NCBI GenBank assembly: GCA_964447175.1
Contig: CAYURP010000011.1
Coordinates: 1-64,000, forward strand
Direction: 5' to 3'
Source of the DNA: CAYURP01 sp964447175
GTDB lineage: Bacteria > Zixibacteria > MSB-5A5 > SM23-73-2
Length of the DNA stretch: 64,000 nucleotides
In this document: piece by piece, positions 25,857-34,454 of the stretch
Numbering within the stretch: position 1 is the first letter of the stretch
Layout of the letters: each line of letters starts with the position of its first letter
Translations under genes and position numbers: made by a program
The notes under the pieces: model-generated
What the model saw: the letters and a program-made list of their open reading frames with translations, nothing else
Told to the model about the DNA's origin: nothing
Database searches by the model: none

Positions 25857-26798
25857 TCATCCTAAAAAGACATTAGAATTATGCCACATTAAATTTTCTT
25901 TTGATGGTTTTTGGATTGTACTTCTTGGAACATTGATATTACTCCCATGAAAAGCATAATACTCATCACCATTCTCGTAATCCTCACGAATCCGCTTACT
26001 AACTTCAAAATGATAATCAGGAGTTATTGTCACATATCCCCTGTCTAGAAGTGTATGTAGATCACTGCGAAGTAACACACCGTTGTCAGGGTGGTGGTTT
26101 CCTCCCTTTGAATATGGTTTAATATGCGAGGCAATAAGCACAGGCAGTACTTTGTCATTACTTACAGCACATTTTCGGTCATATGCATCTGTTACGATAA
26201 TTCGAAAACTACCTTGACCCAAGCGTGGAAATACTTCAACAGGAGAACCGTATTTCGGTTTCGGTTCTGCTACTAATTTGTGTTTGTTTTTGTCGAAAGA
26301 ATCTAACGAAATTCGTTCTGATATTTCTCGAAAAAGCTTTAATCCGGGTCCTTTGGTCAGATCATATGTTTTACCTTGAACAATATTAGGTTTCCAATCA
26401 TTGGGTACATCAATCCAGTTACTCTCAGAAAGGAAAAAAGGTTGAGTCAGTAAAATACAGCCTATTTTATAATCTTGGTGAGGTAATGGTTGTTTTCTTC
26501 TATACTTTTCAATCCTTTGTCTCATTTGTTGAAGAGATGTAGCTCCATTTGAGATTCCAAAAGCATCCCAAGCTATACTTACAGGCAATAAAGTTGAATG
26601 AGCAAAAAAACCTCCACCAACAATAAAGTCTCGAGGGCTATGTAATTTAAAAAGAAATAGTTCGTTTCGTCCAATAGCAGAAAAAACTCTATTTCCTCCA
26701 GGTTGCCAAAAATTGACCTCATCTATATTGGTTTGCGATGCGAGTAGTTCAAACCAATCAAAATCAGTTATTGCAACATATGTGTTCATAGACGACAC
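25857..26798 (-). CDS. PUA-like domain fused to HNH endonuclease, probable modification-dependent nuclease
   Basis: 313 aa. The N-terminal half (about 15-165) has features of an EVE/PUA-like base-reader domain: NFWQPGG, LFLFKLHSP, IVGGGFFAHSTLLPVSIAWDAFG, IGCILLTQPFFL and PNIVQGKTYDLT. The C-terminal HNH_2 domain (about 195-300) has CAVSNDKVLPVLIASHIKPYSKGG, DNGVLLRSDLHTLLDRGY, with the His-Asn-His set visible. Fusions of this kind act as type IV, modified-DNA-dependent restriction enzymes against phage; that role here is inferred. The gene is isolated and flanked on both sides by copies of the same hairpin repeat. Confidence 0.82.
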   Translation of the reverse strand: MSSMNTYVAITDFDWFELLASQTNIDEVNFWQPGGNRVFSAIGRNELFLFKLHSPRDFIVGGGFFAHSTLLPVSIAWDAFGISNGATSLQQMRQRIEKYRRKQPLPHQDYKIGCILLTQPFFLSESNWIDVPNDWKPNIVQGKTYDLTKGPGLKLFREISERISLDSFDKNKHKLVAEPKPKYGSPVEVFPRLGQGSFRIIVTDAYDRKCAVSNDKVLPVLIASHIKPYSKGGNHHPDNGVLLRSDLHTLLDRGYVTITPDYHFEVSKRIREDYENGDEYYAFHGSNINVPRSTIQKPSKENLMWHNSNVFLG

Positions 26799-26837
26799 TT
26801 ATTTCATTTATTTGCCTACCCAACTCCTGTTTATATC

Positions 26838-26872
26838 GTTTCCAGATAATACCTGTTTTCGGTTATCCTAGC
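26838..26872. repeat. about 35-base dispersed repeat, copy 1
   Basis: GTTTCCAGATAATACCTGTT (26838-26857) is identical to 36942-36961, and the following bases CGGTT-TCCT continue the match to about 26872. Both copies lie upstream of minus-strand genes. It is not a palindrome and I see no known motif. Confidence 0.75.
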
Positions 26873-26899
26873 TTCGGGAATTCCTATTCCCGAAGCATT
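26871..26899. repeat. single GCTTCGGGAAT hairpin (half of the GATGC pair)
   Basis: GCTTCGGGAAT (26871-26881) pairs with ATTCCCGAAGC (26886-26896) around TCCT. It differs by one or two bases from hairpin two at 25817. Placed between the HNH gene and the next T9SS cargo, it may also help end the cargo transcript region. Confidence 0.8.
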
Positions 26900-26904
26900 A
26901 TAAA

Positions 26905-27624
26905 TTATTTCATTAAAATCATTTTTCTAATCTGAACGAATGCTTCAGCTTTCAAACGGTATAAATAAATACCACTTGCCACATCTCTGCCTGTATTATC
27001 ACGTCCATCCCACTGAATCTGATAACTACCAACTGGTTGCCTGCAATTGACCAATGTTTTAATTTTCTGACCTAATATATTGAAAATCGTTAATTCAATG
27101 TGTGTAATCTTTGAAATATCATAGCTGATTGTTGTTGCAGAATTAAAAGGATTAGGATAGTTCTGTGCAATTTTAAACCCTGTCGTGATCTGGTTTCCCA
27201 ATTCTTCCACATCAGTAAAGGTAACTTCCCATTCCCCGGGACAGGTTGTCCCGGACATAACAGCAGTCCATGTGCCTGACGCTTCATCACCAGCTTGATT
27301 AAATGTGCCATTGATGGTCATTGTGTCGTTCGGATAGCTATATCCGATAGTGAATTGGTCATCAGAGATGGACCACGGAGGTTCTGTCTGAGTGGTAATG
27401 GTTCCAGACTTTATAACACTCCCGCACTGCCAGTCTGTGTAAGTGGTGACGAGTTTGGTTATGTTGGTACCATCAACATTCACTGTGAACACAAACTCAC
27501 CAAACTCAGTTGGGACTTTCCAGTCCCCGCTCCTTGGCTGGGAATATATTACTCCGTATCCGTTCAGTACCAACACAATTAGCGTTATGCTAATTGTCAA
27601 AAACCTTCTCTTTAAGGCATTCAT
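26905..27624 (-). CDS. secreted protein with T9SS type A sorting domain
   Basis: 239 aa. The signal peptide is about residues 8-30 (ISITLIVLVLNGYGVIYSQ). The middle part (30-150) is a beta-rich domain with threonines and two cysteines each side (WQCGSVIKSG, GTTCPGEWEVTF), not assigned to a family. From about 158 the C-terminal sorting domain reads NYPNPFNSATTISYDI, NILGQKIKTLVN, WDGRDNTGRDVASGIYLY and a KKMILMK-like end. It is probably exported to the cell surface. A Shine-Dalgarno AAGGAGTG lies before the ATG. Confidence 0.85.
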   Translation of the reverse strand: MNALKRRFLTISITLIVLVLNGYGVIYSQPRSGDWKVPTEFGEFVFTVNVDGTNITKLVTTYTDWQCGSVIKSGTITTQTEPPWSISDDQFTIGYSYPNDTMTINGTFNQAGDEASGTWTAVMSGTTCPGEWEVTFTDVEELGNQITTGFKIAQNYPNPFNSATTISYDISKITHIELTIFNILGQKIKTLVNCRQPVGSYQIQWDGRDNTGRDVASGIYLYRLKAEAFVQIRKMILMK

Positions 27625-27665
27625 AACTTCACTCCTTTCATTGATACATGATTATTATTAAAATA

Positions 27666-29831
27666 TTATTTTAAAAATACCATTTTAAAGGTTTTCTCTT
27701 CATTGTCAGTTTGTAAGATGTAATAATATATTCCTGAACTAACAATCTGGTTATTATCATCCTTCCCATCCCAGGTAATTGATTTGATTCCAGCAGTTTG
27801 TATTCCATTTACAAGTGTTCTTACTTCACGACCTAATGTATTATAAATCCTGATAACTACTTTTGATGTTTTTGGCAATTCATATTGAATAGTAGTAAGT
27901 GAATTAAAGGGATTAGGATAGTTCTGCTCTAGAGAAAAGGTCAAGGACGGCTCGCTTGAGACGATCTCAACCGATGTAGGCATCTCCGACAACGGGCGTT
28001 GCCATACACCCCTCCCATGAGTCCCTGCAAAGAGATTTGTGTCGCAGATGGCAAGAGAATAGATCCAAGCGTCCATCTCAGGGTGACTGACAACGGTCCA
28101 GTTCGCTCCGTTATTTGTTGAAAGGAATACCCCTCTGTCAGTTCCTGCAAAGAGATTCGTATCGTCTACTGCAAAGGCGTGGACAATTGTGTTCGTCAGT
28201 CCTGTATTGACAGGGGTCCAGCTTCCGCCGTCATTAGTTGAAAGAAACACCCCGTCGCCCCAAGTCCCTGCAAAGACATTCGCACTGGACCCGCCTTCGG
28301 CAGGGATGACCGCAAAGGATAAGATAACAACTGTGTCCGGCAGTCCGGTATTGACAGGAGTCCAGCTGGTGCCGTCATTAGTTGAAAGATACACCCCGCC
28401 GCTATCAGTTCCTGCAAAGAGATTCGTGCCTTTGACGGCAAAGGATGAGATAGCAACTGTGTCCGGCAGTCCGGTATTTACAGGGGTCCAGCTGGTACCG
28501 TCATCAGTTGAAAGAAACACACCACCGCTATCAGTCCCTGCAAAAAGATTCGTGCCGGACCCGCCTCCGGTGGGGCTGACAGCAAGGGAATGGACAAATC
28601 CATACCGGGCCTCCAACATATTAACTTGAGTCCAACTGGTGCCGTTATTAGTTGAACGAAACACCCTGCCCCAAGCCCCTGCAAAAAGATTAGTGCCACT
28701 GAAGGCAAAGGACGAGACAGATCCATATCGGGCCGTCAGTCCGTTATTGACAGGAATCCAGCTGGTGCCGTTATTGGTTGAACGAAACACCCCACTGCCG
28801 TTAGTCCCTGCAAAGAGATTCGCGGCGCTGACGGCAAGAGAGTGGACGTTTGTGGTCTTTATTCCGGCATTAACACGAGTCCAGTAGGTGCCGTTATTGG
28901 TTGAACGAAACACCCCGTCGCAAGTCCCTGCAAAAAGAGTCGTGTCGGACCCGCCTTCGGAGGGGCTGACGGCAAGGGCACCGACACCTCCCGGGTACGT
29001 CATTCCGGTATTGACAGAATCCCAGTCGGTGCCATTATTAGTTGAAAGATACACCCCCTCGCCCTCATGAGTCCCCACAAAGAGATTCGTGCCGCTGACG
29101 GCAAGGGACATGACACCTTTGTCCATCTCCGGGTAACTGACAAGGGTCCAGTTCGCTCCGTTATCAGTTGAACGAAAAACGCCGTGCCAAGTCCCTGCAA
29201 AGAGATTTGTGTCGATGATGGCAAAGGAACATACAACAACTGAGTCATCCGGCAGTCCGGCATTCACAGCAGTCCAGCTGGTGCCATTATTAGTTGAAAG
29301 AAACACTCCAGCACCGAAAGTCCCCGCAAAGAGATTAGTATCAATGGCAGCAAGGGAATAGACAACTGTGTTCGTTAGACCAGCATTGACAGGAATCCAG
29401 CTGGTGCCGTTGTTAGTTGAAAGAAATACTCCATCACCAGTCCCTGCAAAGAGATTCGTGCCGCTGACCGCAAGGGCACAAACCGAGCAGTTCGTTAGTC
29501 CTGTACTAACATTGGTCCAGTTAGCACCATGGTTCGTCGAAAGAAACACCCCAGCGCAATCCGTCCCTACAAAAAGATTCGTGCCACTGACCGCAAAGGA
29601 CATGACGCCTAAATTCCATAGTCCGGTATTAACTGGAGTCCAGCTGGTGCCGTTATTAGTGGAAAGATACACCCCGCCCCCGGTCCCAGCAAAGAGATTA
29701 GTGTCGATGATGGCAAAGCAGCCTACCCCACCGCCTTCAGGACCATTCGTTTGAATCCATTGGGCCATCAGGTGGCTTGAACCAAAAGAAATGAGGGCCA
29801 TCAACACTAGTATCTTTAATAGGCTTTTCAT
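27666..29831 (-). CDS. repeat-rich beta-propeller-like T9SS cargo
   Basis: 721 aa. After a signal peptide (1-23) there are about fourteen repeats of 40-46 residues with the core GTNLFAGT-x-GVFLSTNNGTSW-x-PVNTGL. These are BNR/YCF48-type strands that usually build one or two beta-propellers. The SxDxGxxW-like core (STNNGTSW) is an Asp-box variant. The C-terminal sorting domain (about 640-721) has NYPNPFNSLTTIQYELP and GIYYYILQTD. The repeats are also close at DNA level, implying recent expansion. The gene lies 150 bases behind a perfect sigma70 promoter that is duplicated upstream of the 907-aa protein. Confidence 0.88.
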   Translation of the reverse strand: MKSLLKILVLMALISFGSSHLMAQWIQTNGPEGGGVGCFAIIDTNLFAGTGGGVYLSTNNGTSWTPVNTGLWNLGVMSFAVSGTNLFVGTDCAGVFLSTNHGANWTNVSTGLTNCSVCALAVSGTNLFAGTGDGVFLSTNNGTSWIPVNAGLTNTVVYSLAAIDTNLFAGTFGAGVFLSTNNGTSWTAVNAGLPDDSVVVCSFAIIDTNLFAGTWHGVFRSTDNGANWTLVSYPEMDKGVMSLAVSGTNLFVGTHEGEGVYLSTNNGTDWDSVNTGMTYPGGVGALAVSPSEGGSDTTLFAGTCDGVFRSTNNGTYWTRVNAGIKTTNVHSLAVSAANLFAGTNGSGVFRSTNNGTSWIPVNNGLTARYGSVSSFAFSGTNLFAGAWGRVFRSTNNGTSWTQVNMLEARYGFVHSLAVSPTGGGSGTNLFAGTDSGGVFLSTDDGTSWTPVNTGLPDTVAISSFAVKGTNLFAGTDSGGVYLSTNDGTSWTPVNTGLPDTVVILSFAVIPAEGGSSANVFAGTWGDGVFLSTNDGGSWTPVNTGLTNTIVHAFAVDDTNLFAGTDRGVFLSTNNGANWTVVSHPEMDAWIYSLAICDTNLFAGTHGRGVWQRPLSEMPTSVEIVSSEPSLTFSLEQNYPNPFNSLTTIQYELPKTSKVVIRIYNTLGREVRTLVNGIQTAGIKSITWDGKDDNNQIVSSGIYYYILQTDNEEKTFKMVFLK

Positions 29832-29950
29832 CTGTTTCCTCCTTTCGGGTTGACAAGTAAACAGAATATTTTTGTGTTACGGCTAACATTGTTTATATTG
29901 ATTCGCATAATACCCTGTACGCACGCTGGTTCCGGACATACTACCTCTAA

Positions 29951-30032
29951 CCCGATCCCCTCCGGAAATCCATTCTATTCATAGAATTTATTATAATCAT
30001 TCATGCAAGCTTGTCAAGCACTTTTTAGATTA
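29951..30032 (-). promoter_or_regulatory. promoter cassette of the 721-aa cargo, duplicated at 32947
   Basis: The minus strand has TTGACA (30017-30012), 16 nt, TATAAT (29995-29990), a perfect consensus. The start is near 29983 with a 150-nt leader. The surrounding 80 bases are roughly 80 percent identical to 32947-33025, which drives the next upstream T9SS gene. The remainder of the 29832-30133 gap holds a hairpin repeat at 30063. Confidence 0.8.
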
Positions 30033-30062
30033 TTCACCCTATTGGTAATGTTTGGTTTGACG

Positions 30063-30112
30063 ATTCTTGTTCTGTCAGGTCTTACTCGCCCTGGCGGGCG
30101 TGACCTGACAGC
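30063..30112. repeat. CTGTCAGGTC hairpin, copy 1
   Basis: The outer stem is CTGTCAGGTC (30072-30081) with GACCTGACAG (30102-30111). The inner stem is CGCCC/GGGCG. About 50 bases are nearly identical to 33285-33333. It lies directly beyond the 3' end of the 907-aa gene, and the other copy lies near the 3' end of the esterase gene. Confidence 0.8.
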
Positions 30113-30133
30113 CTTGAAATACCTAAGATTACT

Positions 30134-32857
30134 TTACTTCAGCAGAATCACTTTTTGCGTTTCAGAGAAATCCTCAAAATTTAATCGAATAAAGTACGTT
30201 CCACTGGCTACCTTATCGGCGGTCCATTGAACATTATGTTCTCCTGCCTGTAGATGTCTATCAACCAGCGTTGTCACCTCCTGTCCCAGCACATTATACA
30301 CATTCAATTTTACCCGGCCTGAATTTTTCAAACTGAAATGGATATTGGTTGACACATTAAACGGGTTGGGATAAGCCGGAAAGAGTTTAAAGTTTTTTAA
30401 ATGGCTTGTTATTTCCTCCTCAGCTATACCTACTTCGGTGACATATGTGGTGTAGACACCGTTTCCATGCGTGGCTACGGCAACATAGCCATCTGATTGA
30501 CGCACATCGATCATATCGATAACAATATTGCCAATGGTGGACGCTCCCTCCTGGACCCAAACGGTATTCATTCCATTTAGATGGGTGGTGGAGAACAGTC
30601 CCACGCTGGTGCCTGCAAAATAGATAGGCTTATCGTCAACATAGAGGATGGAGACCCATCGTACAGAAGGGCCAGCGCCACTACCATCGGGGTTTTCCTC
30701 CAAATTGCCACTGATAGGCGTCCAGCTGTTCCCTCCATCTTCGGATGCATAAATGCTGATCACACCATAATTGGGAAATACAACTATCACTTTATTTATA
30801 TCTTCAGGATCGACTGCAATGCAGTGTACGTATGGACAATATGGATAAAATGGGAAATTATCACCTGTTATCTCAACTGGCACGGGCTGACCTTCATGCG
30901 GGTTATCAATATAGAATACTTTTCCTGCAAAAATTCCTTCTCCATAATGGGACCCATAGTACAACCTTCTGGGCTCAGCCTCAGACATTCCCAGTGCTGA
31001 AATGTAATAGTCTTTCACATTGTCCAGCTGAGTCCAGTTAACATCTGTTGGGACTGGTGGAAATACCTCGGGTATTCCGGTCAAATCAGAATTACGCCAC
31101 ATCTGGGTTCGCCACGGCAGATACATGATCCGAGTATCATGGGGATCAAGGATAAATGGGGGAAGCCACAGACTGCCGCCGAGTGTCGCACTGGGCGTAA
31201 TCTCTGTCCAGTGGTGTTCTCCACCCGGATACGTATGTCTCCACAGCGTGAAAGTCGCAGCCTGACTGGTATAGTAGTATTCTCCTCCGTCACTGATTTC
31301 TGAAAAGCCGCCATCTGTTGATCCCTTGAATATCGACGTCCAGGGAGTTTGGGGATCGGATGACGTCGTGAAAAGCCATGAGTTGTCCTGCGTTCCCCCC
31401 AAGATGGTTTCGCTGCCTGGTGTTCCGTGATCAATTGCAATGGTATAAAATTGCGCTGTAATGTAACCATTGTTCAGTGATTCCCAATCGATCCGGGTTC
31501 CATTGGGCGTAGAGTCGACCTCTGCGACGTTGTCGTTGGTTTTGAACAACCCGCCATCATTCCCCACAATCATGGCACTCGGGTCTGATGGATAAAATGC
31601 AATAGAATGCTGGTCAACATGAAAATCATCATAAGCGCCAATCACCTCCCAGGATTGTCCCCCATCGGTGCTCCGGTAAAGCCCGACGGTTCCGAGAAAC
31701 AACGTGTTCTCATCGTCAGGTTTTACGTAGAGAATCAACATGTTCCCGCCATAGGTAGTCATTTCGGCCTGCTCTGGTAGATTCGTCGAGAGGTCTGTCC
31801 AGCCAACGCCTGCTTCGTATTTTCTTAATTCCTGTTCCCAATGAGCTATGTCAACCAAAAAATAAATGACCTTCTCATTGGAGGGCGCAATAGCGATGAC
31901 AGTTCGTACCGTTGTGTCGGGCCAATCTACAGGAGAGATATTTTCCCAGATCTCTCCGTCAGCAGACTTGTAAAGACCATTAGCCGGCCCATTTCCACCA
32001 ACTGCAGCATAACACGTATCTTGACTGGTGAGAGCTATGTCCGTGCTGGGATAGTCCGATCCAAAATCAAGAACATGTTCCCAGGTATCACCCCCATTTG
32101 TGCTCTTGAATAACCCGGTTGATGTTGCAGCATAGACTCCGTCTTCGCCAAAGGTTATAATCTTCCAGACAAAGTCAAACGAATCGGTCATAGTAGGTGT
32201 TCCCGAAACTGTAGAAGGCAGAAGAAACCAGCTCGTGCCATTGTCAGTGGATTTGAATATTCCGTCACCTCTATAATTTGCACCTGTTCCTAAAGGACCA
32301 GAAGCACTACCCCCCATGCCGGAAGACCATTCGCCCGTTCCATAATACCAGATGTTCTCTTTGCCCGAAGCTTTGTTTTGTGCGATACATGATACACTGT
32401 GGAGCTGATCTGGTGCTGTGGTTTTTATCCAGGAAGCACCACCGTCAGTCGACTTCCACATACCGCTGGAAACACATCCGGCCAGTATGGTATTTTCATC
32501 CGTCACGTCCAGAGCCAGAGCTTTTGTCCGGCCACCAATATTGTAAGGACCTCTGGCGACCCAGCCTGCGGTCACAGCGAGATCTTGCCCCATTGTCTGC
32601 CGGGCCAGGTTCTTGACGAACGCTGACTCCCGCCTGCCGATGTCACGGGGAATTTCGTTGGTTTTTGGGTCTCGGAGGAGAAGCCACTGGTATTGTGCCC
32701 GGGCATGTGGATTCTCTTCTGTTCCTTCTGATGCCTCGGACTGGACTACGGTTGTTCTTTTAGATGTGGAAGGAGTCGATTTTAAAAGATAAATGATTAT
32801 TACAACACCAATAACCAGGACAACTCCCGATGCAATGATCAATTTGTGCCATTTCAT
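30134..32857 (-). CDS. sortilin/VPS10-like beta-propeller protein with T9SS sorting domain
   Basis: 907 aa. An N-terminal hydrophobic anchor or signal (6-27) is followed by a low-complexity linker. From about 90 a large propeller region has many Asp-box motifs (STDGGASW, STDNGTSW, STNGGDTW, STDGGQSW, SEDGGNSW), as in VPS10/sialidase-like glycosyl hydrolase-related proteins. The C-terminal sorting domain (about 825-907) reads AYPNPFNVSTNIHFSL, NVLGQEVTTLV, SGTYFIRL and KVILLK. It is a surface or secreted protein of unknown ligand. It is led by a perfect promoter about 120 bases upstream. Confidence 0.9.
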   Translation of the reverse strand: MKWHKLIIASGVVLVIGVVIIIYLLKSTPSTSKRTTVVQSEASEGTEENPHARAQYQWLLLRDPKTNEIPRDIGRRESAFVKNLARQTMGQDLAVTAGWVARGPYNIGGRTKALALDVTDENTILAGCVSSGMWKSTDGGASWIKTTAPDQLHSVSCIAQNKASGKENIWYYGTGEWSSGMGGSASGPLGTGANYRGDGIFKSTDNGTSWFLLPSTVSGTPTMTDSFDFVWKIITFGEDGVYAATSTGLFKSTNGGDTWEHVLDFGSDYPSTDIALTSQDTCYAAVGGNGPANGLYKSADGEIWENISPVDWPDTTVRTVIAIAPSNEKVIYFLVDIAHWEQELRKYEAGVGWTDLSTNLPEQAEMTTYGGNMLILYVKPDDENTLFLGTVGLYRSTDGGQSWEVIGAYDDFHVDQHSIAFYPSDPSAMIVGNDGGLFKTNDNVAEVDSTPNGTRIDWESLNNGYITAQFYTIAIDHGTPGSETILGGTQDNSWLFTTSSDPQTPWTSIFKGSTDGGFSEISDGGEYYYTSQAATFTLWRHTYPGGEHHWTEITPSATLGGSLWLPPFILDPHDTRIMYLPWRTQMWRNSDLTGIPEVFPPVPTDVNWTQLDNVKDYYISALGMSEAEPRRLYYGSHYGEGIFAGKVFYIDNPHEGQPVPVEITGDNFPFYPYCPYVHCIAVDPEDINKVIVVFPNYGVISIYASEDGGNSWTPISGNLEENPDGSGAGPSVRWVSILYVDDKPIYFAGTSVGLFSTTHLNGMNTVWVQEGASTIGNIVIDMIDVRQSDGYVAVATHGNGVYTTYVTEVGIAEEEITSHLKNFKLFPAYPNPFNVSTNIHFSLKNSGRVKLNVYNVLGQEVTTLVDRHLQAGEHNVQWTADKVASGTYFIRLNFEDFSETQKVILLK

Positions 32858-32946
32858 AATATTCCTCCACTCCTAATTAAGGTTAAAAGGATGAATATTG
32901 ATTATATGATTTCTGATTAAGAACCCCTGGATGCATAAGCTACAAC

Positions 32947-33025
32947 CCGACTTCTAAGGAAATCCCTTCTACTCATTATAATCCATTATAATCATCTATG
33001 CAACCTTGTCAAGCACTTTTCAGAT
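32947..33025 (-). promoter_or_regulatory. promoter cassette of the 907-aa cargo, duplicate of 29951-30032
   Basis: TTGACA (33012-33007), 16 nt, TATAAT (32990-32985) on the minus strand, giving a start near 32978 and a leader of about 120 nt. The flanks, including TTGTCAAGCACTTTT and the CCCGA segment, match the other cassette. Confidence 0.8.
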
Positions 33026-33033
33026 AATTTGTT

Positions 33034-33058
33034 GGGTGGAGACAAGCTCCACCCCTAC
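33034..33058 (-). repeat. single GTAG-headed hairpin
   Basis: Read on the minus strand, GTAG (33058-33055) is followed by the palindrome made of GGGTGGAG (33034-33041) and CTCCACCC (33047-33054). It is one of several hairpins in the 32858-33399 gap. Confidence 0.7.
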
Positions 33059-33083
33059 GCGGTTTCGTATTTTATGGTGGGCT

Positions 33084-33101
33084 CACCTTGCCCTCAAGGT
33101 G
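33084..33101. repeat. short perfect hairpin
   Basis: CACCTTG (33084-33090) pairs with CAAGGTG (33095-33101) around CCCT. It has no GTAG head. It is part of the same repeat-filled gap. Confidence 0.6.
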
Positions 33102-33147
33102 CATAGACACATGTTGAGGGCAACTTAGGTTTACAAGATTTGTAGTT

Positions 33148-33163
33148 GCTCGATTCATCGAGC
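33148..33163. repeat. short perfect hairpin
   Basis: GCTCGAT (33148-33154) pairs with ATCGAGC (33157-33163) around two bases. It is another small palindrome between 33034 and 33333. Confidence 0.6.
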
Positions 33164-33185
33164 CAGAAGTTTTTAGATGCAATAG

Positions 33186-33260
33186 TGGTAGCCGCAGGCT
33201 TTAGCCTGCGAAATGGAAAATCATTTAATTCATATCGCAACCTGAAGGTTGCGGCTACCA
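33186..33260. repeat. GTAG-headed inverted hairpin pair with wide spacer
   Basis: The outer stem is TGGTAGCCGCA (33186-33196) with TGCGGCTACCA (33250-33260). The inner hairpins are CGCAGGC/GCCTGCG (33193-33210) and CGCAACCT/AGGTTGCG (33236-33253). About 25 bases of unrelated AT-rich DNA lie between them. The layout is the same as at 4205 and 25497. Confidence 0.8.
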
Positions 33261-33284
33261 TTGAATCACGTATCCATGAGTATC

Positions 33285-33333
33285 ATTCTTGTTCTGTCAG
33301 GTCTTGCCCGCCCCGGCGGTTGTGACCTGACAG
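33285..33333. repeat. CTGTCAGGTC hairpin, copy 2
   Basis: CTGTCAGGTC (33294-33303) with GACCTGACAG (33324-33333). The flanking ATTCTTGTT and the GC-rich middle match 30063-30112 closely. Confidence 0.8.
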
Positions 33334-33399
33334 TCTCGTTGTATCTGTGCCCGGTCACACTCCTGGCAAGCCATGAGCAAGACCCGGCACAACAGGGAA

Positions 33400-34335
33400 T
33401 TATTCAATCTGCTTTTTGATGTTTGTCTTTATGAAAGCACAAATTTCATCCATTGCCTGCTTAGCCTCCGGAAACAGTGGAGCACAAGCAGGAAAACAAT
33501 GAAACATCCCCTCACCAACTCTCAATGTGATATCTACACCTGCATTTTCCGCTTTTTCTGCAAATCGTGTCGAGTCATCCAGAAGGACTTCATTCTCACC
33601 CACATAGATGAGTATGGGCGGAAGCCCGTGAAGATCCCCATACAGAGGGGATATCCAAGGGTTGCCAGGATCATTGTCTCCTGCATAATATTTGCTGAAA
33701 ACGATCCATGACTCGCCCCAGGTTAACTGATCTACCTTAGCTTTGGTTTTTAAGGACTCTCCTGTATTTTTCAAGTCGGTCCAGGGAGAGAGAGCTACTG
33801 CTGCGGCAGGAAGGGAAATACCTTGATCCCGAAGGGCAAGTAACGTGGCTAAACATAAACCTCCGCCAGCAGAATCTCCTACAAATACGATATGTGAAGG
33901 TAAAATACCTTGTGCCAACAACCAGCGATAAGCTGCGACCGAATCCTCAAGTGCTGCAGGAAAAGGATGTTCCGGTGCCAAACAATAATCGAAGAGCAAT
34001 GCTCCTGTGCCACTGCTTTTAACGAATTTGGCAACAATCGACCGGTGGGACTGGCTTGAGCCTATTACATACCCGCCGCCGCGGAAATAAAGTATTACTT
34101 TATCTTTTGTTACTTGAGAAGGTAGAATCCATTCTGCAGAAAGACCATCTATTTTGATAGGCGATACTTCGATTTGAGCTGGCAACTTACCGAACATTCC
34201 GGCAGATTTTTCAACTTCCTGGTGTAATTGTGGTATTGAAGTATTCCAGTTAATTGTAGTCCTTTTCAGTTGAAAACGCAATAAATGACTGTGTTTCAAA
34301 AAGAATAGAAAAAGACGACTTCGCAGACTTGGCAT
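33400..34335 (-). CDS. alpha/beta hydrolase, hormone-sensitive-lipase-like esterase
   Basis: 311 aa. The fold and motifs fit the HSL family: oxyanion segment YFRGGGYVIGS near residue 85, nucleophile Ser in VGDSAGGGL near 155, acid Asp after LIYVGENEVLLDDS near 255, and His in GEGMFHCFPA near 285. The usual HGGG is RGGG here, an uncommon change at the first position. It probably hydrolyses short acyl esters in the cytoplasm. It is a single gene between repeat-filled gaps, possibly acquired. Confidence 0.88.
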   Translation of the reverse strand: MPSLRSRLFLFFLKHSHLLRFQLKRTTINWNTSIPQLHQEVEKSAGMFGKLPAQIEVSPIKIDGLSAEWILPSQVTKDKVILYFRGGGYVIGSSQSHRSIVAKFVKSSGTGALLFDYCLAPEHPFPAALEDSVAAYRWLLAQGILPSHIVFVGDSAGGGLCLATLLALRDQGISLPAAAVALSPWTDLKNTGESLKTKAKVDQLTWGESWIVFSKYYAGDNDPGNPWISPLYGDLHGLPPILIYVGENEVLLDDSTRFAEKAENAGVDITLRVGEGMFHCFPACAPLFPEAKQAMDEICAFIKTNIKKQIE

Positions 34336-34355
34336 TCTTTATCTACCAATTTCAT

Positions 34356-34446
34356 GATGCATCGGTATTCGGAAATGCCGATGCTTCCAGCTTCGGGAAT
34401 TCTCCCCCGCATTTTGCGGGGGATCTTGACACTATTCCCGAAGCAT
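34356..34446. repeat. GATGC-headed hairpin pair with another hairpin nested in its loop
   Basis: Hairpin one, GCATCGGTATT/AATGCCGATGC (34359-34384), matches 25787-25810. Hairpin two has arms GCTTCGGGAAT (34390-34400) and ATTCCCGAAGC (34434-34444). Its loop, two to four bases in other copies, here holds about 33 bases, including TCCCCCGC/GCGGGGGA (34403-34423). This looks like one palindrome inserted into another. Confidence 0.8.
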
Positions 34447-34454
34447 CTTAAAGC

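Noticed and set aside
27700..29750. CRISPR-like regular repetition
   Set aside because: The period (about 120-140 bases) stays in the codon frame of one protein and the spacers are homologous too, so these are internal protein repeats.
28189..29754. Long plus-strand reading frames opposite the 721-aa propeller gene
   Set aside because: They mirror the repetitive coding strand, have no signal, ribosome site or known motifs, and shift frame at each repeat; shadows of the real gene.
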